Below, in pieces: positions 12,710-23,716 of a stretch of DNA of 64,000 nucleotides (position 1 is the stretch's first letter; each line of letters begins with the position of its first letter). The position numbers and the translations under genes are program-made. The notes under the pieces are model-generated. The model had not been told where the DNA came from. It did not search any database and saw nothing but the letters and a program-made list of their open reading frames with translations. The stretch is from Colletotrichum lupini (Eukaryota; Ascomycota; Sordariomycetes; Glomerellales; Glomerellaceae): positions 2,852,001 through 2,916,000 of the forward strand of contig NC_064679.1 of the NCBI RefSeq assembly GCF_023278565.1. The letters are read 5' to 3'.

Positions 12710-12959
12710 AAAATAAAGAGTCATTGGTTACCGTCCTCATCCCGTTCAGCCTGGGTTTCCAGAACAAAAGGAGACATTAGCTTACAAGGGTCTTGAGCTA
12801 GTTGACCAGGCCCATTAGTAAGGTGAGCGAGGTATCGAGGAGGCAATGTATGGATACATTAGATTTGTGCTTGAGGCGACCGCTCCACGTTGTTTTCCCC
12901 GCGACATGGCCTCACGCAACCTTCGCCTATTTAGGAACATACGCCAGAGTCGGTGGCTG

Positions 12960-13110
12960 TGTATGAGTGTGTGTGAGTGTGCGCGCGTGCGTGTAGGTAT
13001 GTGTCTACGGATATGAGAGAGAAAGAGAGAGGGAGAGTGAGAGAGTGTGTGCGTGTATGTATGTGAGTGAATAGGTGAGTGAGGGTGAGCGTGTGTGTGG
13101 TAGAGATAGC
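12960..13110. repeat. GT/GA-rich microsatellite block
   Basis: Degenerate TGTG, GTGTGAGTG and GAGAGA units alternate over about 150 nt on the plus strand. This is simple-sequence DNA of low complexity; no coding role is apparent. Confidence 0.75.
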
Positions 13111-14338
13111 GCAAGGAGGGCATGGATTGCTCCGGCCATCTGCAGTGTCTTCGTAGTTTACCTACCTTACCTTACAGATAGATACCTTGCTTGGTCCAGC
13201 AGCCAGCTCCGCCGTGGCAAGGGTCAGCAGGAGGCAGAGACAAGACATTGGCGACGGTGACGGTGACGGAGACGGACGGTCACCAAGGTCCAGTTTCCTC
13301 CTGTCACCTCCCAGTCAGACAGGCCGGTCCGTCTCGCTCGATGAAATTTGCTGACGTGTGGGCGTGGATGGACGTGGATGGGCGTCTGCCGCGTCCTAAC
13401 TCAGGTTGCAGGAAAGGTACGGAGTAGAGAGGTAAGGTTGTCGTCTGTCACTAGTACATAACCCGCTTTATCCTGGCGTTGAGCAGCATCCATTTGGTCG
13501 GAGCCGGTCCGGGGCCCTGCAACAGAAACAGGATAGCCCCTCCGCGGTAGCGAAGCGCCCAATGCGTGTGTAAGATGGTAAGGTATCGAGTCTCCCGCCA
13601 GTGGGCTAGTCGCCCATCCTTTCATTCCTGGGAGTGATGTGCAGCGTCTGATAGACACACATACAAAGTTGCAAGGGCAGATTGTTTAGTAGCCCTTTGA
13701 CCATGTCTCTGATGCCGAGCCTGCGGAATAAGCTCACTAGAGCTAGGTACTGGGGGAAAGCATGGGCGTACAGACACATCCCAGTATGTTTTAGTCAGTG
13801 CCGGGATAGACCCTTGATAGGATGGGAAGAAGAGGTAGACATCTGTAACAGATTGTTCAGTAAGTAGATGTACTGATGAGGGAGAATAGACGGGAGTGGG
13901 TGAGAAACAAAGAAAGAAAGGCCCGACGAGTGGGCAGTGGGCAGTGACGAGAGCCGTTTGGTCTTTTGGACGGGATCGAGGTGTAAGGTAGGTTGACAGA
14001 TGGAGGGGGAAGAGACAAGACGGAAGCAATTCATTCCCCGCCAGCGTCCATTGTGTGTGCCCCTCTTTCGTTCGTTCGCCTGTCCCCGGGGGCACCGAGC
14101 ACCCTCCTAGCCCGTTGCCATCCCTATTGAATGTAATTGAACAACAGGCTGAATGGACCTGTTGGGGCCCTATTCATCTTGGCTGCTCATGCGTGGCCTG
14201 TCGAACAGCCTTCTTTGATATCGCGGAAATCTTTTGACGTAGGACGGTGGAGGCGAAGCGAGGGTGCTAACCGTATATACTGCCGAGCTGCCCGAGAATC
14301 AATGCGCAAAAAGAACGCCACAACCTCTGCGTTTAATA

Positions 14339-14357
14339 GAGAGAGATAGAGAGAGGT

Positions 14358-14397
<40 letters not shown>
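14339..14397. repeat. GA-type microsatellite
   Basis: Tandem AGAGAGATAGAGAG units with a pure (GA)n core near 14370-14388 on the plus strand. Simple repeat in intergenic DNA. Confidence 0.8.
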
Positions 14398-14401
<4 letters not shown>

Positions 14402-17400
14402 CCATAAAAGCCCACGAGGTAGTTTGAGAAACGAAGGGAAGCCACTAACTGAGGGCGTGCTACAAGCTGTCCGCTTTGGGCCGGGCCTCAGTTAATAAAC
14501 CAAAGCTCAGCAGTGCAAGACAGGCGAGCCGGTGGTTTTTGGGGGGAAGACGAGGTTGGATTCGGGCCTCACTCAAAATACGTCACCCCATGCGGCCGTG
14601 ACGTTGTGTGCACCCTGCATATTCTAGACGGCAAAAGAATTTAGCTACGTCACCTTGCTTGCTCCTGCCTGGAGCGCAAATAGAAAAAAGGGGGCCGAAA
14701 AAAAGAGCCGTCCAGAAGGCGGCTTCTTCCCTGTGGGAGGAATGTTGCTGCAATGTCTCGTCTACCTTACCTCCCGGTGCACTCTGTGCTTACATAAATG
14801 AGGGCAAGAAGGAGAGGAGAGAAAATGTGGCTTGGACGGTGCAGGTGAGGTAAGCAGCCACTTCGTTTGAGGTATTCAGGCACTCTGTACGGAGTAGACG
14901 GTAGAGCATTCGTGAAGTACTCCGTATCTTCCTTGTAGAGGCAAGTAGATAGGTAAGGTACGTCTAGCTAGTCCGGGCAGTCCAGTCGACACCTTCCCAT
15001 CTCACCTTAAGGTAGGTCCTCCTTGTGGAGTACTCCGTACTCGAGGATAGAATTCAACATATTGTGCGGCATGCAAAGTGCCTCGGACATCAGACGACCC
15101 TTGAAAGTCGTGACCTACCGTGCGGCGTGCCTCATCTCTTGTGTGTGTTTTTTTTCTTCCTCGTGAAGCTCCAGACCTGAGGTGACTTCAAAAAGTGCCG
15201 CAGGGCCATCTACCCTCCCTCCCCTCCGTCAACCTATGTACATGTACCTATCCAATTAGCGTGCTGTCGAATAGATGAGATGTGGGCAAGGCCCGCGAGG
15301 GGAGTCACTGGGAGGTTACTTTGCAGACAGGCAGTCGCGCACTCTCGCATTGTGTCCGTATTAATTGACCCTCTCTCGCGCTCTCGCGCGGCGGCCGAAA
15401 CAAAGCGCCCCATGATCAAAAGCTGTGGAGCACAAGTCCGGGCCGTGCAAGCGTTCAAGCCTCCCAAGGATCCAAAGTCTCCCTCGCAATGTCTTGGGTT
15501 CCGACAAAATGTCGCTCCGGCTGGCCCCTCACGACCCAAAATTGCGATGCGTCTTCGGTGAGCGGGGGGAGGCCGGCGATGAGGGTGGACGGGAGTGTGA
15601 GTGGTCGGATCCCCTAGGCCGTCTGGTAGGGGGTGTGGGAGAAGGTTCCATCGGAGGGGGCCATCTCATCTGAATTGGATCTGAGCCAGATCTGCCTCTT
15701 CCTAATTGGGGCCAGCGTCCTCGCCCGCTCGCAACTCGGCCTCCAATGACCAAGAGCCCTACCTGACCTAGGGAACCAGCCCGCGCTAGCCTGCTGGTGT
15801 CACTATCCAGTCCTGTTCAACCCAGGTCCGGAATGGCTAGCGTGGCTTCTTATAAACTCTCCACTTCCATTGCCTGAGAAGTAAATCGCGAGAGTTGTTC
15901 AGGGCCTGCCTGCCATTGAGTTCCATCGACAGCACACGCACACACACCACATGTACCGAACACTTTCACTCCGACGGAACCTATGTACTTGCCTGCCTTA
16001 TCCGTCCTCACCTCCCGAATCGGAGAAGAACTTTCTACTTCACTTGCCTTACCTTCAGGTGCCTTAGGTTCAGTAGGTAGGAAGAAAATACCTTGAGGGC
16101 TTGCAGGGTTTCGTTGTGCTCCCCAGCATGTTCTCTGTCGGAATGAATGTACCTACATACATAGTATCCTAAGGTATTGTACACTGGCACTAGGTAGTAG
16201 ACGTCCACGTCATCTTTCCTTGCCCAGACCAAGGTACCTTATGGACTTGTTTCCGCTCTAGAAGGAGCGCACCTCGGCTCTCAAGGCGAAGCGCCGGCTG
16301 TGCGTCGCTAATAGTGTCTTAGGTTGGAAGGGACGACCCGATATGCAAGGAAGGTGCGGATGGGATCGAGGGAAAGCACGGGTCAAAGACTTACATGTCA
16401 CGCCTGCTCTTCTAGACTTCCTCTCCCTCTCTAGAGTTCTTTCCTTCAATCTCTTGTAATGGAAAGAGCGTCATTTGATGCGTGGTCATGCCTGCAAGCG
16501 GATAATTACTCCTGCGCATTGATTCACAGAGGATACTTTGTACCTAGAGACACAAGTACCTGCGTACGATTACATGGGATTTTTGTCGCATCGCGGCATG
16601 CGCATGCTCCGCTTGCATGATCCCTCTCCCCAAGCGTAGTTGGAGACTAGGGCCTGTACGGAGTACCGCAGTAGAGGCAAGGTTCAAGCGACAATTCCCA
16701 CGAGGAGAGAAAGAGAACACTGCTGTCACTGCCTTTTTTAGCAGGCCTACATTCCTAGTATTCTACTGGAGTAGCCGCTTGTCGACTGTCGTATTCAACT
16801 GGAGGCTCCGGAGAGACGAGGGTCCGCTGCCGAAGTGAGGCAGTTGAGCAGGATGGGCCAGGTGTTCCCCAGTTACGTACCTTACCGTGCTTTGCATACC
16901 TAATTACCTCTTAAGCCACCCTGTAACTTCTGAGAGGCCTTGAAAAGGCGGCGGGGTGTTATCTGACTCTGATCCGGTATCTGATAAAATGCTTCATCTC
17001 AAGACCACCCAAAGAAATGGGCGTGGTAAGACCCAGCCATGGCTATTATTACTTACCCTTGACATATGCTTGGCCCAGCGGAGGTTTCTCGCCTTTGAGT
17101 TGGCGGGACAGCTCCCCAATCTGCCTAGGTTGTCTCCCTGGGCTTTCAGCCTCTCAGTTCCCTCACGCCCTGTAGGCCTGTACTCGGTAAAGGTGCGCCA
17201 AAGCCGTAAGTCCGGTGATCTGTAACCGCCTGCCTCAGGTTATGGCATCCATCCCATGTAATCTCCTTGCTGACCAACATCTGTCGGGCCATCACAGGCT
17301 TATTGAGTACAGTAGGCAATGGGCAAGGTATCCATGCGTACCTGAATCCTGAGGCGCAATTGCTGGGGGCACCTTCACACGTTGGTTGGCTTAACCTTGA

Positions 17401-20400
17401 ACGGATGATCAAGATATAGCGCGGTCTCTCAAGCTGACCAATAATCTCCGAGGCGCGGATCCTATCACCAGGGCATTGTAAGGTACCGGTGAATGCGTTC
17501 CGGGCACTGCAAACGTCTGATTGATCCATGACTCCCAACGTCTCCATCTATTTCGAATCCGAGAGAGCAAAGTATCTTTGTGCCATAGCTGAGGTATCCA
17601 CGTACCTACGATACCTTCCTGGCCTCGAGCCCTCTTCCAACCCAAGTCCGAAATACAAACGGAGTAGACGAACGGATATACCACCCTCTTTTCTCACTTC
17701 CCCATCACCCGTCATTCATCGATTCCACATTTCCGACTGCTGCTCCCCATGCCGACTGTTACACGATCCTGAATGCCTGACAGCTGCCGGAGCAAAATGG
17801 AAGGAGCTTCCATTCTGTCAGCGACCCAGCCGCTCGCAGTCGCCAGCCGCGCATCTTGCTTGCTCCTCGACCATTCATCGGGCGCCTTCTCGCCTCATCC
17901 CTCCCAAGCCTGACACCACTCCATCCTTGACACCATGTCTTCACGTCAATCCCCGGCTTGGCTTGCAGCACGCCGTGGCACAGCTGTCGACCGGATGCCA
18001 TGATGAGCTGACACTGGCTGGGCAACCCCGTCCAACAACAGGACGGCCACGGATGATAAGTTTAACGCCGCATATCCGGAGGCTTTCGGGAACCGCAGTC
18101 CATTTCGCAGCAGCCCCTCTCGAATCCTACTCGCGTATCAGTACAACGATATCAGAGCGGAACTGCACGGGGGCTTTGCTTCTGGTCGATCCGGAGAAAC
18201 GAACCCACTGTCGCTGCCACCAAATTTCTCAGCGGCTACCAATGACATACTGGGGCTCTGTTCTGGACGCCATTGCCTCAGCCTCATTCACGGCCGATTA
18301 CCTACACAGCTCCATTGATGCTGCCGTGACTCAAGTCATCTTTGCTCCTGGCACTTAATCTTCGTCAATGAGACGCTCTATCTGGCTGTTCAGATGGCAA
18401 CGTCAGCTTGGGACAAAGGTGTGTAGCCGAGTCGCTACAATTACTTGCTCGATATTGCTTTGATGCCGCTGACAACTGCTCGGCATAGCATTCATCTCAA
18501 ACAACTCTCTGGTATCTCGTATAAGATTCACCATCTCAATTCGAGTCATGAGCATCCGAGCGCTACGCCATCGTCCACATTTTGCGGCTAGTAAATATCT
18601 TCGATGTCACATTCGTCGCCCTGCAACTAGGCATCTCAAGTTTACGGCAGCAGCAATGCCAAAGTCAACCCAGTATCGTTTTCCCATTCCGTGGAAGCAG
18701 GCATGGTAGCCTCCTCAAGCTACTGGGTTGGACGATACCTGCCTGGTGGATCTATATGGAAGACGATGCGCTATCGGCGGCTAGCACTTGGCAAAATCCA
18801 GATACCGAGAGATTCACGTCCAGTGTTGGGTCCAGGCCTAGACTCTCTCTCCCCGCCCTCGCTTCGAAGTGCCAAAGGTGAAATAGTCACTTCCGAAGTT
18901 GTGGTTTGGCTCATCGGCTTAGAAGCAAGCTAGCCTTTTGGCAGACCGCCGTCGACCGCCTCCCAACGCCAACCAGCGCCATCAGCCCCAACAAAACCCT
19001 CCCCTTTTCTCACCCGATCCGGCAAGTGCACCAAGCATGCGAGACCACCGCCATTGTGGTTCGTTGGAGTCACTGGAAAGGCTCTCGTCAGCCCTACGTC
19101 CACGCACGGAACGCTTCTTTGGAATCAGAGACAATGTCGAGCAGAAGTTCTGCCACTACCGATAGCTATATGTCCTAGCGCGTGCTCGCTAACTGAAGGC
19201 GTCGCCATCACTTGGGCGGGTACTTCAGCCGATCCTCTGCACCCGGACTTGATAATCCGGGCTTGCTCAGTAATCACCTTGGTTGTCAAAGAGTACCCGG
19301 TCCTTGATCGAGCTTATTCTCCAGGGTTCAAACACAAGACGGGCCGGGATTGCACTGGAACCACTGGATAACATTAGCAGCTGCGCGCGGGGCGGTCACT
19401 TCTTGCTCTGATCTTCAAACTCTCATCATCTGCGCCCTGGGAGGCAGCCTCGATTGGCTGCTGTTTTCAGTTCTGGTCCCAGATTTGAACCGCTGTCAAA
19501 TGCTTCAAGCTAGCCAATGACTACCGGTTCCATGTGGTCGGCGCGACCTGCATGTTCGCTATTGAGCTGAAGTAAACAGGTTGCGACCCTGTTGAAACAC
19601 AAAGCCATGACAGGGGCCAAGACGAAGCCACTTGTTTCGGCGAAAGTCAGCTGTATTGAGTCACCTCAGCTTCATTGGGGAAATGCCCCTCAAGTAGCGT
19701 TGACTATCGCTCTTTCTAGCGACTATTATTGGGGCATTCCGTGTCCTCCCGCCTAACGTTCTAGCAAAAGACCCCTAGAAAAGTCAATGCAATCTGACAC
19801 ACGCTCAGCCAGACCAGCGTATGGAAGGAGAGTAAGATGGGTTGTAGCACGTTTTGACCGCTTTTGACTGTGCTTACCAGACTAGCGTGTCCGTAGTCAT
19901 TCATGTCTCTTCTGTTCCTCGGGCTCAGAAATCAGATTCGACTGTCTCATTAGCAGAACGCGCTTGGACGCCCAGCCGTTGGTTCATAGTGGACGTGCCA
20001 TTGCGGGTGGATCATCAACACCTTCTCTCCTAGCGGGAAGAAGTGGGGGGTAAACGACAACCCCTGCTCAAACCGATCCTCTACTAAATCCCCGGATCGT
20101 GCGCCGAGCATATCATCCCCTCGATCGCGGTCGTTGTGTCCGTCATCGGGCCTTACGGATACAATTCACAACCCCTCCCGAGAAAGAATGCTGGAGCCTG
20201 AGCCACCATATCTTGGCAAGAGTCCGAACACGCGGAGACAGTCGATCGCATCTTGCCGTTCGTACCCAATGGAGCGGCACTTTTGAGGTGATCTCGTTTG
20301 CTGCGCGGTATACCGGTACTTCTTCTGGCCTCGTAGCAGCTTTTGCCCTCGCCATCGCGCAACCAGACTGAGAAAGACTGCATTCCTAGCGCATGATATC

Positions 20401-21778
20401 GTGCACCATCGATGCATATCTATGAACGAAGCTCAATCTGGAGTGATGACATCCGGGAGTGATGGCAAGGCTAATTAACAGTCACAACGAAGAGCTTGTG
20501 CGGAGATTGGCGGAGTTCTCCCTGATCGATATGGTTTTATTGCACTGTGCTGTTGATCCCTCTGAGCATGGATTTCGATATTCGATTCACGGAAGCGTTG
20601 CTTCTGAATTACGACCTCATTGCCTATGGGCTTTTCGACACCGACCTTCCAGATCGAGACACCGGGAAATAGGAGATATCTGGCGTCAACTGGAGAATGG
20701 TTCCCACATCGCGCCCGATATGGCCAGTTATTGATTAATATTTTTCAGTATCTGTATCCGTACCTGAGCACCAATTCCTTCCGATTCCTGAGCCTTCAAT
20801 GATGCGGGGTCGCCGCGGGGAAACGACTATCAAAAGGTATCGGCTGTCTCAGTTCGCGTGCTTCAAACGATTCAGTTGCCAAAATCTGCATCCTCAGACC
20901 TCAAGAGGTTTTACTTACCACCCTGGCGGCCTGTTACAACGACCCGATCCGCCTCATCCCGCTAGAGTTCACACCTGTCTCGATATTGGTCACTTCTCAC
21001 TTTCTACAGTTCGACAATGTACTGGTACAAGACTGCCTCCCCTAGCGGTCATTCCTTTACGGCCATAGTCAAATGTCAAACGTGTTAGTGGCATGCGGCG
21101 GAACACCAGTCGGCGGTGTGCCAGTTCTGCCCGTCAAGCATCATGGGCCGGTCGAAGATGCAAATCGCACCATAGCTCTCGTTTTTAGGAAAACAATGAT
21201 TCCACATCTATCAACCCCATCTCTGCTGTGGAGACATGGCCGGGAGCGGTCCAGCATCCCAGCGTCTACGGAGTACGGTATGCCGGAATGCAATTCTTTT
21301 CCCTTTCCAAACCCAACGAGCCTGTCATCCCCGTGCCTCTCGTCAGGTGGAGAATAGTCACGTATCCATGTCTGCTTAGTTTCACGGCGCATGCGGGCGC
21401 ATGGGGGCTGGCAAGTCAGACGTGGAGTTCCTGGCGATGGAGATCCATCGATGGATTTGGGAAGCCGAGGCCTAGGCTGCGTACGTATACAACTCCGACG
21501 TCGTCCAACCAGCTCCAACAAACAGGTGGTCGGTCCGCCTTACTACTTTGGTATGTAAGTTCAACTTGATCAGAGGAAAAGATCAACAGGCCGCGCTCAA
21601 AGTATCAGGGCTCCAGCTTTGCTCTTTTTAGGTTTCACTGTTGACTACGGAGTAGGTATTTGCTGCATTTTGCCGGAGTCTCCATCATAGTTCGAGGCCC
21701 TCTTGTTAACCTGGGAAGTCTGGACCGCTCACAACTCGAAGGCTAAATCCTCGTCCACATCTAATCCACAACCACACA

Positions 21779-23176
21779 CTACTTGCTACCATGTGGCATT
21801 TCAACTTTTGCTAGTGCCAAACGTTTGGCGATGAGCTGTCAATACTACGTCAGAAAGCACTTTCCTAATCAGCGATTCCGCCGATCGGGTGCATAGACTC
21901 ACCTCACCGCACGTCACCGGTCCGTACTTTGCCGGGCTACTCTCATCAATGCAGGTCGGAAGGACGCCAAGCTCCTGGTCGAAATTGAATCCTGTTTTAT
22001 TGCGAGACAATTGATCAGTGAAAAGGGAACCAGAAGGTGGGCATCATCCTCCAAGTTTATGACCTCATGATGAAAAGGAGAATCTCTTACCAAAGAAGAA
22101 GGGCATGGAGATCCTGTCCTCTCTGCCGTGCTGCACGACGCGGTGTACAGTCGACTTGAGCCTATCGTTTGTCATTCTCATGAAGAAGTCACCAATGTTA
22201 ACAACAAACGTGCCGCGGATCGGCGGCGCCCACATCCACTCCCCCGCACTGTTGAGCACTTGCAGTCCTCGGTGACTGTCTTGCCACAGAAGAGTCAAGA
22301 TTTGCAAATCCGTGTGCGCGCCGACGCCGACCTCGTCCGGGTCCTGGATCGGCTCGTCCCCGTGACCGGGATAAAAATTTATTGCGAAGTCACCGCCGGG
22401 GTAGGTAGTGAGTGAATCGAAATAATCTTCCGGCAGGTCGAGGGCCAGAGCAATGACACGGATAAGACGGCGGGAGAGGGCCAGGCACTCGCGCCAGTGC
22501 GCCAACACTGTGGCCTTGAAATCCGGAAGGACGGCAGAGTCGCCATCGTCAGTCCACTCAAAGTCCTCCCGAGGTAAATGCGCTCTGACGTTCACAGGAA
22601 CCTGGTCGAGCCGGTTCTCGTGGAGAGGATCGAAATCGGGTTCATAATGACAGAGGAAGGCCTCTTTCCTATCTTTGGTCTCGCCCGGGTTGGCCTGCCG
22701 CTCCCGGAAGCCGGTGTACCCGTAGGCCGATGTGTTGGAGGTGAGCTTTCGCTTTTCCTTCTCGGGAAGCTTGAAGAACCTAATTTCGAGTAAGCTCAGA
22801 TGTCTCCGGAAACGTATCCGCATGGTCTGCAAAAGGATTCGGATTAAGTGACACGGTGAGTGGGCGAGCCTACTTACTCTCTTCCCTTTTGATGCGCCGC
22901 TTCGATCACTTGCTCGGGAATGCCGTGATTCTTGATATAAAAGAACCCGCTGTTTTTGGCAGCACTCAAAATCTCCAGGGCAATCGCTTTGCGTTCTTCA
23001 AAGTCGCCTGTGAGCCCGCTCAAGTCGATGATGGGCACGTCGTCGAGGGTGCAGTCTTTAGGTGGGCTCGTGGACACCAGCCTGTAAGTCGGCCCATCAA
23101 AGTATTGAGCACGACCTTCTTCTTTCCCGTGGGAACAGTTTCGACTGCGGTTGCTGCGGTCATTTCGGAAAGCACT
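21779..23176 (-). CDS. 2-oxoglutarate/Fe(II)-dependent dioxygenase (isopenicillin N synthase-like), 5' end unresolved
   Basis: A predicted soluble non-haem iron oxygenase that would use 2-oxoglutarate and oxygen to oxidise a small molecule; the substrate is unknown. Exons: about 23176-22878, 22779-22091, 21991-21903 and 21835-21779, joining in phase. The amino-terminal domain reads AQYFDGPTYRLV, then DDVPIIDLSGL and GFFYIKNHGIP. The catalytic core has the HxD pair in GAHTDLQILTLL, the distal histidine in STVHRVV, and the RxS 2-oxoglutarate-binding pair in RISMPFFF. The last exon ends LAKVEMPHGSK. No ATG lies in the frame of the first exon: the only nearby ATG (23163) is out of frame, with a GGGAAAGAAGAAGG run between (23128-23115), so a frameshift, an extra small exon, or a sequence error is likely. 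It is divergent from a zinc-cluster regulator. Confidence 0.85.
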
Positions 23177-23324
23177 TTATCTACAGCCTGAGCCTCTGGA
23201 GCGCCACGATCTTCAAAGCGATCAGTATCAAAATGATATTTAGTCGAACAATATCGTGATTTTGGTGCACCTGTATCCCCCAATGCCGGCAATGCGACAT
23301 GTCAGAGTGGGGGTAATGATCTGC

Positions 23325-23332
23325 TATATATA
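23325..23332. promoter_or_regulatory. TATATATA element in the divergent promoter
   Basis: A TATATATAAAA sequence lies about 150 bp upstream of the oxygenase reading frame and about 390 bp upstream of the regulator ATG. It could serve either gene, since the core is nearly symmetrical. Only position and sequence support it. Confidence 0.35.
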
Positions 23333-23716
23333 AAACCTCAATACCTGAAGCTGACGTTACACGACTCAACATTTTACTGCCGCCACTATTGAACTCCTTA
23401 CATGCTGTCGAAGATTATCCTCAGGATAAGGTAAGGTGCTGAGATAAGGTTATCACCTATCCGTCGATTTCCGGTTATTTCCTTCCCCAATCGCGCTGCC
23501 CCGCTACGTGGGTCTCCAGCCAACACATAAAGGGCCACTGTCATCCGGCTATCTCCTGTTCCGTCCGATCACCAACGATCACCTACCAACACTTTTTTCT
23601 CCGTTCCCTTCATTCGGAACGAAACAACTTGCTTGCAACTATATCGCATCCGGCCCATCTCCCGAAAGCTGGAAGGTTATGAGGTGGGTAATCGATTAAG
23701 CGGACCGAGGCAGGAT

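Larger units (their letters stand above)
12709..21778. other. About 9 kb without a supported gene
   Basis: I see no gene with domain signatures or consistent splicing on either strand. The base composition is normal rather than AT-rich, so this is not a RIP-degraded block. It contains GT/GA-rich microsatellites (12960-13110), a GA repeat (14339-14397), and seven of the window's nine exact copies of TACGGAGTA or its complement. TACCTTACC-type motifs are also frequent. The 276-codon frame at 17528-18358 reads through these motifs and is unlikely to be coding. Small or non-coding genes cannot be excluded. Confidence 0.5.

Noticed and set aside
12131..12796. Polyproline and polyglycine open frames
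   Set aside because: They are translations of the poly-G tract and have no protein-like sequence on either side.
17528..18358. A 276-codon plus-strand frame beginning with ATG
   Set aside because: Its start reads through the intergenic TACCTACGATACC-type motif, composition is not protein-like, and there is no domain or splice support.
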